Source of the DNA: Actinoplanes utahensis
GTDB lineage: Bacteria > Actinomycetota > Actinomycetes > Mycobacteriales > Micromonosporaceae
Assembly: GCF_016862455.1 (NCBI RefSeq)
Contig: NZ_BOMZ01000010.1
Location: forward strand, 1 to 64,000
Reading direction: 5' to 3'
DNA: 64,000 nucleotides
Notes under the pieces: model-generated
The model's database searches: none
Told to the model about the DNA's origin: nothing
The model's input: only the letters and a program-made list of their open reading frames with translations
Translations under genes and position numbers: made by a program
In this document: piece by piece, positions 32,702 to 40,494 of the stretch
How the letters are laid out: every line of letters starts with the position of its first letter
Position numbering within the stretch: position 1 is the first letter of the stretch

Positions 32702-33442
32702 TCAGCGGCCCAGCTCACCCCGGAGGCCGGACCGGACCAGCGCGGCGTGCAGCCGCTGGGCGAGCGCCTGCAGCTCACGAGCGGTCTCGGCGGCACGCGC
32801 CCGGGCGGCCGGGTCGTGCTGGCGGGCCATCGGCGCGAGAAGCTGTGTGAACAGCCCCACCTCACGGTCCGCGGAGTTACGGAAGGACCGCAGGTGACGG
32901 GCCTCGAGGCCGTACCGGGTGAGACCCACCACGGCTTCCACGATGACCACCTGGTCGGCGTCGTACCAGCCGGGCGGGCGGGCGGTGACCAGGCCGATCT
33001 GCTCCAGCTCGGTCAGCAGCGCCTCGTCCACCCCGGTGCGCTCCACCAGGTCGGCCTTCGGGATGCGGGTGTCGGCCGGGTCCTTGGCCTGCTGCGCGCC
33101 CACCGCCACCAGCGTGGGGCGCTGCGGGACCACCGGCTCCTTCTCCATCCGGTCCAGTTGCTCCCGGATGACCCGCAGCGGAAGGTACTGATCCCGCTGG
33201 GCGGTCAGCACGAACCGCAGCCGGGCCACGTCGTTCCACGAGTACTTGCGGTACCCGGAGGCGGTGCGCTGCGGATCGACGAGCCCTTCCGCCTCCAGGA
33301 AACGCAATTTCGAGATCGTCGTGTCGGGGAACTCGGTGCGCAGATGGGCCAGCACCTCCCCGATGCTCATCAGCGCACCTTCACGACCGTCCTGAGGGCG
33401 CGAAGCCCCCGGGTCACGCGCGGCCGCCCCCGACGGAGTCAC
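32702..33442 (-). CDS. ftsR: MerR-family regulator, FtsR/Rv1828-like
   Basis: The 246-residue protein carries MSIGEVLAHLRTEFPDTTIS, then KLRFLEAEGLVDPQRTASGY and RKYSWNDVARLRFVLTAQRD, followed by a second winged-helix-like domain (IPKADLVERTGVDEALLTEL). This is the layout of Rv1828/Cg1631, called FtsR in Corynebacterium, an activator of ftsZ. Start GTG 33442 overlaps the garA stop as GTGA, which suggests coupling. ATG 33370, preceded by AAGGTG, is the alternative. The gene symbol is transferred by similarity and synteny. Confidence 0.85.
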   Translation of the reverse strand: MTPSGAAARDPGASRPQDGREGALMSIGEVLAHLRTEFPDTTISKLRFLEAEGLVDPQRTASGYRKYSWNDVARLRFVLTAQRDQYLPLRVIREQLDRMEKEPVVPQRPTLVAVGAQQAKDPADTRIPKADLVERTGVDEALLTELEQIGLVTARPPGWYDADQVVIVEAVVGLTRYGLEARHLRSFRNSADREVGLFTQLLAPMARQHDPAARARAAETARELQALAQRLHAALVRSGLRGELGR

Positions 33443-33888
33443 GCCCGGCCCTCGCCCTCCGGCCGCGGACCGGCGATGAACACCAGACGGAACTTGCCGA
33501 CCTGGACCTCGTCGCCATTGCTGAGGGTCGCGGCTTCGACCCTTTCGCGGTTCACGTACGTACCGTTCAGCGAACCGACGTCGCGGACGGTGAAGAAGCC
33601 GCCGTCCCGGTGGAACTCGGCGTGGCGGCGCGACACCGTCACGTCGTCGAGGAAGATGTCACTGTCCGGGTGCCGGCCGCTGGTCGTCACATCGTGATCG
33701 AGGAGGAAGCGGGCGCCGGCGTTCGGCCCACGCCGAACCACCAGCAGAGCCATCCCAGGGGGGAGAGAACCGGCCATCCGGCTCGGAACCACGTCCGTCT
33801 CGGGTCCCTCGAGCACCTCGTCAAGGGCGCCAAGGTTCAGCGTGGACGTGACGTCGAGCGGGGGGAACTCGTCGTCTGGGCGCGTCAT
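33439..33888 (-). CDS. garA: FHA-domain protein, GarA/OdhI homolog
   Basis: The 149-residue protein has the conserved core PPGMALLVVRRGPNAGARFL, then SGRHPDSDIFLDDVTVSRRH and DVGSLNGTYVNR, matching GarA of mycobacteria and OdhI of corynebacteria. These proteins inhibit 2-oxoglutarate dehydrogenase and glutamate dehydrogenase until phosphorylated by PknG or PknB. The regulatory N-terminal ETTS is replaced here by VTST (residues about 17-20), so the phospho-threonine context differs. ATG 33888 is chosen because GAGGTGG lies just before it. It is the first gene of a promoter-led transcript toward ftsR. Confidence 0.9.
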   Translation of the reverse strand: MTRPDDEFPPLDVTSTLNLGALDEVLEGPETDVVPSRMAGSLPPGMALLVVRRGPNAGARFLLDHDVTTSGRHPDSDIFLDDVTVSRRHAEFHRDGGFFTVRDVGSLNGTYVNRERVEAATLSNGDEVQVGKFRLVFIAGPRPEGEGRA

Positions 33889-34022
33889 GGACCACCTCAC
33901 GGATCACAGTTGGTCGTCGCCTTCGGCGGTGAGGCAGCGACGTTGCGGCCCCGCCAGAGCCATAAGGCCCGAACGCACGACTATCGGTTTCAAAGGAATA
34001 ACAGTTCTTCGTGTGCTCCGCG

Positions 34023-34052
34023 AGCCTAGTCAGCGCCAATATCGCTGAGCAA
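34023..34052 (-). promoter_or_regulatory. Candidate sigma-70-type promoter of garA
   Basis: On the minus strand TTGCTC (34047-34052) and TAGGCT (34023-34028) are 18 bp apart, about 130 bp before the garA start, in the 228-bp gap behind gcvH. TAGGCT is a usual actinobacterial -10 variant. Confidence 0.4.
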
Positions 34053-34116
34053 CCGGACTCGCGGAGATTTGAATGGCTTAACATTTGTCGGAGGGCATGA
34101 ATCCCCCCGGCGCGTG

Positions 34117-34497
34117 TCAGCTTTCGGTGAGCGCCCGGTAGGCCGCCGCGTCCAGCAGCGCCGCCACCGCGGCGGGGTCGTCCGGCGCGATCTCCACCAG
34201 CCACCCGGCCGCGTACGGCTCGCCGTTGATCATTTCCGGCTCATCGGTGAGTGTCGCGTTCTTCGCCACCACCGTGCCGGCGATCGGCGCGTAGATCTCC
34301 GAGACGCTCTTGGTCGACTCGATCTCGCCGAGCGAGTCGCCCGCCTGCACCACCGTGCCTTCGTCGCGCAGGTCCACGTAGACGATGTCGCCCAGCGCGT
34401 CCTGCGCGAAATGGGTGATGCCCACCCGCACGGGTCCGCTGCCGTCGCCGGCCACCCACTCGTGCTCCGCGGTGTACCGCAGATCCTCAGGAATCAA
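34117..34497 (-). CDS. gcvH: Glycine cleavage system H protein
   Basis: The 126-residue protein starts IPEDLRYTAEHEWV and contains the lipoylation site Lys63 in GEIESTKSVSEIYAP, then AGWLVEI near the end. It carries the aminomethyl group between the P and T proteins of glycine cleavage through its lipoyl arm. The P, T and L genes are not in this window. The isolated position beside garA copies the Rv1826-Rv1827 order. Confidence 0.95.
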   Translation of the reverse strand: MIPEDLRYTAEHEWVAGDGSGPVRVGITHFAQDALGDIVYVDLRDEGTVVQAGDSLGEIESTKSVSEIYAPIAGTVVAKNATLTDEPEMINGEPYAAGWLVEIAPDDPAAVAALLDAAAYRALTES

Positions 34498-34512
34498 CGC
34501 TTCCTCCGTATA

Positions 34513-35583
34513 TCACGAAACCGGACTCGCGTATCGCAAGGCTGCCGCCTTCCGCACCGCGGTCACTTCGACCAGGGAACGCGAGTCCATGGTCACGCTA
34601 CCGCCGTCGCTCTTCGCCGACGCCACCACCCCGCCCGGGATCTGCAGCGCCGTGCTCATCGTGCCGGACGGGCCGATCACCAGAAGGTGCAGCGGACCGG
34701 TCAGATGCTCACCGTCAGCAATGATGCCACCACCGGACGCGGCCACGAAGAAGCTCGACGCGACCACCCGCACGGAGGCCCCGTTCGCTCCGTTGAGCTG
34801 CATCACCTCGCCGCCGGCGCCGCGCAGCTCCTGCACCGCGTTCAGCACGTCAGCGGCCTTCACGTTGCTCAGCGTGATGTCGAGCCCGGGTCCGCGGCCC
34901 GGCACCGTCCCGGCCAGCAGGCCCAGCTCGCGGCTGCGTTTCTCGGCCTCGGCCAGCGCCGCCTCGCGGCCGCCGACCTCCGAGTTGAGCTGCTGTTTGC
35001 TCTGCTCCAGGGCCTGGATCTCGGCGAGCAGGCGGCTGTCCTGGGCTTCCAGGTCGCTCAGGATCCGGACCAGGTCCTCCTGCCGCGCGGCCGACAGCCC
35101 GTCGTCGGCGTCGTTGCTGCGCAGCTGCACGACCAGGGAGAATCCGAGCAGCGCGAGCAGCACCCAGATCAGCGTCCCGGCCGGCGCCGGACGGCGGGAT
35201 CCGCGACCAAGATCACTTGTGGCGCGCGCCGCACCGGAAATCGACGGATCGGGTGACGGCTCCGCGGTGGTCGCCGACCGCTCCGCGATGGTCACGGCCG
35301 GGGGCGCGGGGGTCACGGCCGGCGGCGCGCCGTGCGGCCCGCCCGGATCCGTCGACCCCTGCTGCGGTACGGCCGGAGCACCGTCCCGCGATCGCGCGGC
35401 GGGACCCTCGCCGAGTGCCGGAACCGCCGTCCCGGCCTCTTCCGGCGAGACGGGCGCGCGATCGACCGTACCCCCCGCGGTGTGGGGTTGATCGTCAGAA
35501 GCCCCGGAACGGGTGACCGTCGGCTCCTCCTCGCCGGAGGCGGGCGTGGGCTCGTCCGTCGCCCGGCCGGTGTCGTCAGTCAT
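34513..35583 (-). CDS. DUF881 protein with long disordered N-terminus (Rv1825-like)
   Basis: The 356-residue protein has about 130 residues rich in Pro, Gly, Thr and Ala, a membrane helix (LIWVLLALLGFSLVVQL), a coiled coil (DLEAQDSRLLAEIQALEQSK region), and a DUF881 domain (LDITLSNVKAADVLNAVQEL, GGEVMQLNGA, GGIIADGEHLTG). DUF881 (YlxW/X-like) proteins are membrane-anchored and often sit near division or envelope genes. The exact role is unknown. It lies 15 bases upstream of gcvH and ends the transcript begun at the pgsA-like gene. Confidence 0.85.
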   Translation of the reverse strand: MTDDTGRATDEPTPASGEEEPTVTRSGASDDQPHTAGGTVDRAPVSPEEAGTAVPALGEGPAARSRDGAPAVPQQGSTDPGGPHGAPPAVTPAPPAVTIAERSATTAEPSPDPSISGAARATSDLGRGSRRPAPAGTLIWVLLALLGFSLVVQLRSNDADDGLSAARQEDLVRILSDLEAQDSRLLAEIQALEQSKQQLNSEVGGREAALAEAEKRSRELGLLAGTVPGRGPGLDITLSNVKAADVLNAVQELRGAGGEVMQLNGANGASVRVVASSFFVAASGGGIIADGEHLTGPLHLLVIGPSGTMSTALQIPGGVVASAKSDGGSVTMDSRSLVEVTAVRKAAALRYASPVS

Positions 35584-35600
35584 CGAGTCCCTGTTTTCCG

Positions 35601-35933
35601 CTATGCCCGGAAGAGATGACGCCGGATCGCCGCGACATTACCGAAGATCCGCACGCCGAGCACGACCACGACGCCGGTGGAGAGCTGACCGCCGACGCCG
35701 AGTTGGTCGCCGACGTAGACGATCAGGCCGGAGACCAGCACGTTCGAGATGAAGGACACCACGAACTGCTTGTCGTCGAAGATCCCGTCCAGCTTGGCGC
35801 GCACCCCGCCGAACACCGCGTCCAGCGCCGCGACCACCGCGATCGGCAGATAGGGCACGAGTTCCGGCGGCACGGCGGGTTCGAAGACGATGCCCAGCAG
35901 GACACCGGCGAGCAGGGCGAGTACGGCGATCAT
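35601..35933 (-). CDS. Small basic protein family (DUF1290), Rv1824-like
   Basis: The 110-residue membrane protein has helices MIAVLALLAGVLLGIVF, LPIAVVAALDAVFGG and SFISNVLVSGLIVYVGDQL. This is the signature of the small basic protein (Sbp) family that lies between DUF881 genes in both Bacillus and actinobacteria. Function is unknown. Its start overlaps the stop of the upstream DUF881 gene by four bases (ATGA). Confidence 0.88.
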   Translation of the reverse strand: MIAVLALLAGVLLGIVFEPAVPPELVPYLPIAVVAALDAVFGGVRAKLDGIFDDKQFVVSFISNVLVSGLIVYVGDQLGVGGQLSTGVVVVLGVRIFGNVAAIRRHLFRA

Positions 35934-36946
35934 CGGCCGCCTTCCGTCACTTGCGACTCCGGGGTCCGGGCGGGCACGCTGCCGGACACCGAACTGGACA
36001 CCGAGCCGGACGGCTCGGGCGCGATGCTCGGCTGGGCGGACCGCAGCTTGAGCTCGGTGGCCGCCTCGAGAGTCAGATCGTCGGCGTCGACCGCCTCGAA
36101 GGAGATCCCGAACCTGTTCGACAGCAGCGTGAAGAACTCGCCGGCCACTCCCTTGCGGAAGTCCTCGGCCAGCTCCTCCGGGCCGATCGCCACGATCTCG
36201 TAGGGCGACGCCACCGGCCGGATGTCGACCAGGATCGCCTCACCGGCCTGCCGGATCCGCGACGTCGCGGTCAGCCGCTGCCCGTTGATCATGATGGCTT
36301 CGGCGCCGTGCTGCCACAGCGCGTTCGTCGCCAGCTGCAGATCGATGTCCTTGACCCGGCCGTCGTTGCTGCGCTCGCCGGTCACCGGGTCCACCGGGGC
36401 CGGCCCGTCCCCCACCGTGATCCGGGCGCCGGACCCGCGGACCCGGGCCATCCCGGTGACCGCCTCCAGCTCGCGCAGCCGCCGCACCGCCGCGTCCCCG
36501 AGCTCGCTGTCGCGCAGCGCCGCCACCTCGTCGGCCAGCTTGTCCGCCTGCCGCTGCAGGCGCTCGGTCTCGGTCCGCCGGTTCTGCACCTGGGCGATCA
36601 GCGTGTCCCGGGCCTGGGTACGAGCCGGCTCCGCGGCCACCGTCTGCCGGTACGCCACCACCAGCAGGAACCCGATCAGCGCCAGCGTCAACGCCGCCGA
36701 CACCCCGGCCGTGCCCCGCCGCACCCCGGTCCGCGGGCCCTCGGCGGCGCGGCGCGCGGCGGCGTCGGCGTACCCGGGATCGAGCGGATCCTGGAACAGC
36801 GCCGTCAGGAAGTCCGGCCCGTAGGTGCGCTTGCCCTTGGCCGCGCCGTCCGGATCCGGCGGGCCCACCGGCAGCCCCACGGCGGCCAGGCCGTCCGTGC
36901 CCGCCTGCCACGACGGCTGACGGCCGGCGCCGTCCCGGCCGGTCAC
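35930..36946 (-). CDS. DUF881 protein (Rv1823-like)
   Basis: The 338-residue protein has a charged N-terminus, one membrane helix (SAALTLALIGFLLVVAY), a coiled coil (RTETERLQRQADKLADEVAA), and the DUF881 domain (SGARITVGDGPAPVD, KDIDLQLATNALW, GAEAIMINGQRLT, VDIRPVASPYEIVAIG). GTG 36946 overlaps the upstream stop as GTGA and sets the start. Codons further upstream are open but are shadows of the pgsA-like gene. The paired DUF881/Sbp/DUF881 arrangement suggests one membrane complex. Confidence 0.88.
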   Translation of the reverse strand: MTGRDGAGRQPSWQAGTDGLAAVGLPVGPPDPDGAAKGKRTYGPDFLTALFQDPLDPGYADAAARRAAEGPRTGVRRGTAGVSAALTLALIGFLLVVAYRQTVAAEPARTQARDTLIAQVQNRRTETERLQRQADKLADEVAALRDSELGDAAVRRLRELEAVTGMARVRGSGARITVGDGPAPVDPVTGERSNDGRVKDIDLQLATNALWQHGAEAIMINGQRLTATSRIRQAGEAILVDIRPVASPYEIVAIGPEELAEDFRKGVAGEFFTLLSNRFGISFEAVDADDLTLEAATELKLRSAQPSIAPEPSGSVSSSVSGSVPARTPESQVTEGGR

Positions 36947-37548
36947 GACGGCCGCTCGGCACGGTCGGCGCGCAGCACCCGCGCCGCCTGGACGACGTAG
37001 AGCAGGCAGGCGCACCAGTACAGCCCGAGCGCCCACCAGGTCAGACCCCAGGCGACCGGCGCCATCCACCACTCGATCGACGGGACCGCCTTGGACAGCA
37101 GGATCAGCGGGAACGAGGCGAGCAGCAGGAACGTGCCGGTCTTGCCGACGTAGTGCACCGGCGGCGGACCGTACCCGTGGCGGCGCAGGATCACCAGCAC
37201 CACGCCGAGCACCGCCTCCCGGGCCACCAGCGCCGCGAGCAGCCACAGCGGGATCACCTCGCGCACGGTGAAGGCGACGAGGATCGCCACGATGTAGAGC
37301 CGGTCCGCGAACGGGTCCAGCAGCTCACCGAGGCGGCTCACCGAGTTCATCCGGCGGGCGACGTAGCCGTCCACCCAGTCGGTGGAGCCACCGATCATCA
37401 GGACGACCACGGCGGCGATGTCCTTCTCCACGCCGAGGAACAGGTAGAGGAAGAGCGGCACGCCCAGCAGGCGCAGGAAGCTGATCGCGTTGGGCAGGGT
37501 CCAGATCCGGTTCGAGGTCTCGATGGACGGCGCAGGGTGCTGCGACAT
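36943..37548 (-). CDS. CDP-alcohol phosphatidyltransferase (PgsA2/Rv1822-like)
   Basis: The 201-residue membrane enzyme has the family signature D-G-x2-A-R-x8-G-x3-D-x3-D in DGYVARRMNSVSRLGELLD followed by PFADR. It has about six membrane helices and an N-terminal TLPNAISFLRLLGVPLFLYL. The family transfers a phosphatidyl group from CDP-diacylglycerol to an alcohol such as glycerol-3-phosphate. Whether this copy makes phosphatidylglycerol phosphate, cardiolipin or another lipid is open. ATG 37548 has GAGGAAG six bases upstream. It is the first gene of the conserved block. Confidence 0.88.
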   Translation of the reverse strand: MSQHPAPSIETSNRIWTLPNAISFLRLLGVPLFLYLFLGVEKDIAAVVVLMIGGSTDWVDGYVARRMNSVSRLGELLDPFADRLYIVAILVAFTVREVIPLWLLAALVAREAVLGVVLVILRRHGYGPPPVHYVGKTGTFLLLASFPLILLSKAVPSIEWWMAPVAWGLTWWALGLYWCACLLYVVQAARVLRADRAERPS

Positions 37549-37723
37549 CGCGACTTCCTCTCCCCCTCGGCCGAGGCCCCCGCCCGGCTCGTGCGTGGAA
37601 CCGGGGTCGGGGACTGGTCGCCGCCCGTATCGCCGGCGGCTGTCCGCGTTCGTCCCGGTCACTCGCCGAGCAACTATAACCAGCCGCATCCTCCCACCTG
37701 ACGCGCAGTCACATGCGCCACAC

Positions 37724-37782
37724 CCCGGCCGGCTCGCACTGCCGGCCCGAGGCGCTCGGGCCGGCAGTGCGAGCCGGCCGGG
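37724..37782. repeat. Perfect 28-bp-stem palindrome
   Basis: Positions 37724-37751 are the exact reverse complement of 37755-37782, with a three-base loop GCG. The left arm starts CCCGGCCGGCTCGCACTGCC. It lies in the divergent gap between the pgsA-like gene (minus) and the nucleotidyltransferase gene (plus), where a terminator is not expected, and no T-run follows. It could be a protein-binding site, a REP-like element or an RNA hairpin in the 5' leader of the plus-strand gene. Confidence 0.95.
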
Positions 37783-37827
37783 TTTAACCGCTTGGCGGGA
37801 CGGGTGCGGGCCTGGGAGGGTACGCCG

Positions 37828-38508
37828 ATGCATGTCCTGCTGTCCGGCATCGTCGGATCGACCGCGTACGGGCTGGCCGGCCCGGATTCCGACGTCGACC
37901 GCCTCGGTGTGTTCGCCGCCCCGACCGTCCGCTTCCACGGCCTCACGTTCCCGTCGGAGTCCGTGGTGTCCACCAAGCCGGACGCGACGTTCCACGAGGC
38001 CCGGAAGTACGCGAGTCTCGCGCTGCGCGGCAACCCGACCGTCTCGGAGCTGATGTGGCTGCCCACCGAGTTGTACGAGACCCGGCACCCGCTCGGCGAC
38101 GCGCTCATCGGCATCCGGACGTCGTTCCTGGCGGCGCGGCCGGTCCGGGACGCCTACCTGGGGTACGCCACCCAGCAGTTCAAGCGCCTGGAGTCCCGCG
38201 GCGACGGCTCGTTCTCCGCCGACACCCGCAAGCGGACCTCGAAACACGCCAGGCATCTGCTCCGGCTGTGCGCACAGGGCTTCGAGCTGTACACCACTGC
38301 GCACCTGCGGATCCGGCTCGACGATCCGCAGCGGTTCCGAGATTTCGGGGAGCGGGTCGCGGCCGGTGACATCGACCTCGCCCGGCGGATGATGGCCGAT
38401 TACGAGCACCGTTTCGACACCGCGACGACGGTCCTGCCGGACGAGCCGGACCGGACCGCCGCCGAGGCGTGGCTGCGGTCGGTGCGGGCCGCCTTCTACG
38501 ACGCCTGA
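37828..38508 (+). CDS. Nucleotidyltransferase (COG3541/RlaP-like)
   Basis: The 226-residue protein begins LSGIVGSTAYGLAGPDSDVD then RLGVF, the GSxAYG-x(n)-SDxD metal-binding signature of the DNA polymerase beta superfamily branch called RlaP. The family was predicted to act in RNA repair or terminal nucleotide addition; substrates are unproven. The C-terminal part is helical with a conserved KHARHLLRL. GGGAGGG lies nine bases before ATG 37828. It is convergent with the VWA gene and preceded by the palindrome. Confidence 0.8.
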   Translation: MHVLLSGIVGSTAYGLAGPDSDVDRLGVFAAPTVRFHGLTFPSESVVSTKPDATFHEARKYASLALRGNPTVSELMWLPTELYETRHPLGDALIGIRTSFLAARPVRDAYLGYATQQFKRLESRGDGSFSADTRKRTSKHARHLLRLCAQGFELYTTAHLRIRLDDPQRFRDFGERVAAGDIDLARRMMADYEHRFDTATTVLPDEPDRTAAEAWLRSVRAAFYDA

Positions 38509-38514
38509 CGTCGC

Positions 38515-38540
38515 GGGCCGGCCGCGCCCGCCGCCGGCCC
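38515..38540. terminator. Bidirectional hairpin between convergent genes
   Basis: GGGCCGGC (38515-38522) and GCCGGCCC (38533-38540) form an 8-bp stem with a 10-base loop, between the stops of the nucleotidyltransferase and VWA genes. Confidence 0.45.
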
Positions 38541-38547
38541 CACGGCG

Positions 38548-40491
38548 TCAGCGGCCGCGGCGGGCGCGGACGTAGTCGTCGATCACGTAGCGGCCCAGCT
38601 CGGCGGCGTCCGGGCTGAAGACCCGGCCGCCGTTGCGCTTGGCGATCGCGGACACGAACCGCTGCAGACCCGGGTCCTCGCCGAGCATGAACAGGTTCAG
38701 CGTGGCGCCGTACCGGGTGAGCAGGTCGACCTCGCGGACGGTGGCCTGGATGGTCTCCGGCAGCGGCGGCCACCAGAAGATCGACTCACCGTCCTCCTCC
38801 AGGTGTGAGGTCGGCTCGCCGTCGGTCACCACCAGGACCACCGGCTCGGCGCCGGGATGCCGGCGCAGGTGGCGGGCGGCCAGTTTCAGGGCGTGCTGGA
38901 GGTTGGTGCCCTTCTCGGCGGTGGGCTCGACGGCGGTGAGCTCACCCTGGGACAGCGCCTGCGCGTACCGCCCGAAGCCGATGATCTGGAGGGCGTCCTG
39001 CGGGTACTTGGTGGCGACCAGATGAGACAGGGCCAGGGCGGTCTGTTTCATCGGGCCCCAGCGGCCGTCCGCGAACATCGAATAGGAGAGGTCGACGCAG
39101 AGCGCCACCGCCGCCGACGCCCGGCGCTCGGTCTCGGCGATCTCGAAGTCCTCCGGCGCGAGCCGGACCGGGAGCGGCCCGGCCGGGACCGAGGCGGCCC
39201 GGCGGCGGACCGCGTTGCCGATCGTGCGGACCACGTCGAGGGGCTGGTCGTCGCCGAACTCCCAGTGCCGGGACGAGCCGATCAGGTCACCGGCGGCGCC
39301 CGCGTCGCGCATGTCGTGCTCGCCGCGTTTCCCGGCGATGTCCTTGAAGATCGCGGAGAGGGCCGACTGGCCGAGCCTGCGCAGCGCCTTGGGCGACAGG
39401 GTGAGACCGTCGGCGTCGCGCTGCACCCAGCCCTGGCGGCGCAGCTCGCGTTCCAGCTCGCGCAGCCGGCGCAGGTCGTCGGCGGCACCCCGGCCGAGCT
39501 GCCGTTCGACGGCCTCCACGTCGACGTCGTCGAGGGTGGCGCCGGGATGCTCCTGGCCGAGCTGGTCGATCAGCTCGTCGAGATCGGCGATCTCGCCGAG
39601 GGCGGACGCGGCGTCGCCGTAACCCAGATCGGCGGGGCCGCGCATCCGCTCGCCCCGGCCCCACTCGAGGTTGGGGCGCAACGCGCGCAGGTTGTCGGTG
39701 AGCTCGGCGAACTGACCCTGCAGGGGCCCGAGCGCCTGGGCCATGAGTTGTTGCAGCTCCTCGCGCTGCTGCGGGCTGAGGGACCGCAGCAGCCGCTCGG
39801 CGGCCGCGGCCTGGCGGGCCAGGGAGTCGATCAGCTCGTCGACGTCGCGGGGGTTGTCCGGGAAGAACTGCCCATGCCGTTCCATGAACTGCCGGAAGGC
39901 GTCGGTGGTGTCCTCGCCCCGTGCGTGCTTGCCCAGCAGGTCGTTCAGCTCACCCAACATTTCGGACATTTCCGCAAAGTCGCCCTGCTGGAGAGCTTGT
40001 TTCATGCCCGCGAAGCGTTGCTCGACGACTTCTCGCCGGAGACCGTCGAGAATCTGCTGGTAGATGTCGCGCGCTTCCTGAGATGTCCAATCATATTCGG
40101 ACAACTCGGAGACGGCCTGGGACACCGACCGCGGCAGGCTGTCCAGCATCGCCTCGTTGAACCGGGCGTCATCGTCGTCGCGCACCGCGAGGGCGTCCCG
40201 CTCGGTGGCGAGCGCCTGATCGAGCATCTGCCGGGCCCGGGTGACCGCGCCGTCGAGGTTGCCGCGCCGCATCGCCTCCCGCCGCAGCCGCCGCGCCCGC
40301 TCCCGCAGGGAGTCGAGCCCCCGCTCACCGCGGGGCCCCTGCCGGATCAGGTCCCGCAGCGCGTCTCGCAGACTGTCGCCGCCGAGGACCCGTTCCCCCA
40401 TCTCGTCGACGGCGGCCCGCACGTCATAGGGCGGCGCCAGCGGATCAGGCCCGTCGCGCCACGCCCCGTACCGGAACACGTTGCCCGCCAC
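38548..40491 (-). CDS. VWA-domain protein, partner of a MoxR/ChlI ATPase (Rv0959-like)
   Basis: The 647-residue protein has a long helical, charged N-terminal region and a C-terminal von Willebrand A domain with intact MIDAS residues: DLSYSMF, GTNLQHAL and VVTDGEPT. It begins three bases after the ATPase gene stop, so the two are one operon. Such pairs act like magnesium-chelatase D/I or MoxR-VWA chaperones that insert cofactors or remodel complexes. The M. tuberculosis pair Rv0958-Rv0959 has the same order and size. The client is unknown. Confidence 0.88.
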   Translation of the reverse strand: MAGNVFRYGAWRDGPDPLAPPYDVRAAVDEMGERVLGGDSLRDALRDLIRQGPRGERGLDSLRERARRLRREAMRRGNLDGAVTRARQMLDQALATERDALAVRDDDDARFNEAMLDSLPRSVSQAVSELSEYDWTSQEARDIYQQILDGLRREVVEQRFAGMKQALQQGDFAEMSEMLGELNDLLGKHARGEDTTDAFRQFMERHGQFFPDNPRDVDELIDSLARQAAAAERLLRSLSPQQREELQQLMAQALGPLQGQFAELTDNLRALRPNLEWGRGERMRGPADLGYGDAASALGEIADLDELIDQLGQEHPGATLDDVDVEAVERQLGRGAADDLRRLRELERELRRQGWVQRDADGLTLSPKALRRLGQSALSAIFKDIAGKRGEHDMRDAGAAGDLIGSSRHWEFGDDQPLDVVRTIGNAVRRRAASVPAGPLPVRLAPEDFEIAETERRASAAVALCVDLSYSMFADGRWGPMKQTALALSHLVATKYPQDALQIIGFGRYAQALSQGELTAVEPTAEKGTNLQHALKLAARHLRRHPGAEPVVLVVTDGEPTSHLEEDGESIFWWPPLPETIQATVREVDLLTRYGATLNLFMLGEDPGLQRFVSAIAKRNGGRVFSPDAAELGRYVIDDYVRARRGR

Positions 40492-40494
40492 CGG

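Noticed and set aside
37724..37782. Transcription terminator
   Set aside because: Both neighbouring genes point away from it and there is no T-run; kept as a palindrome of unknown function.
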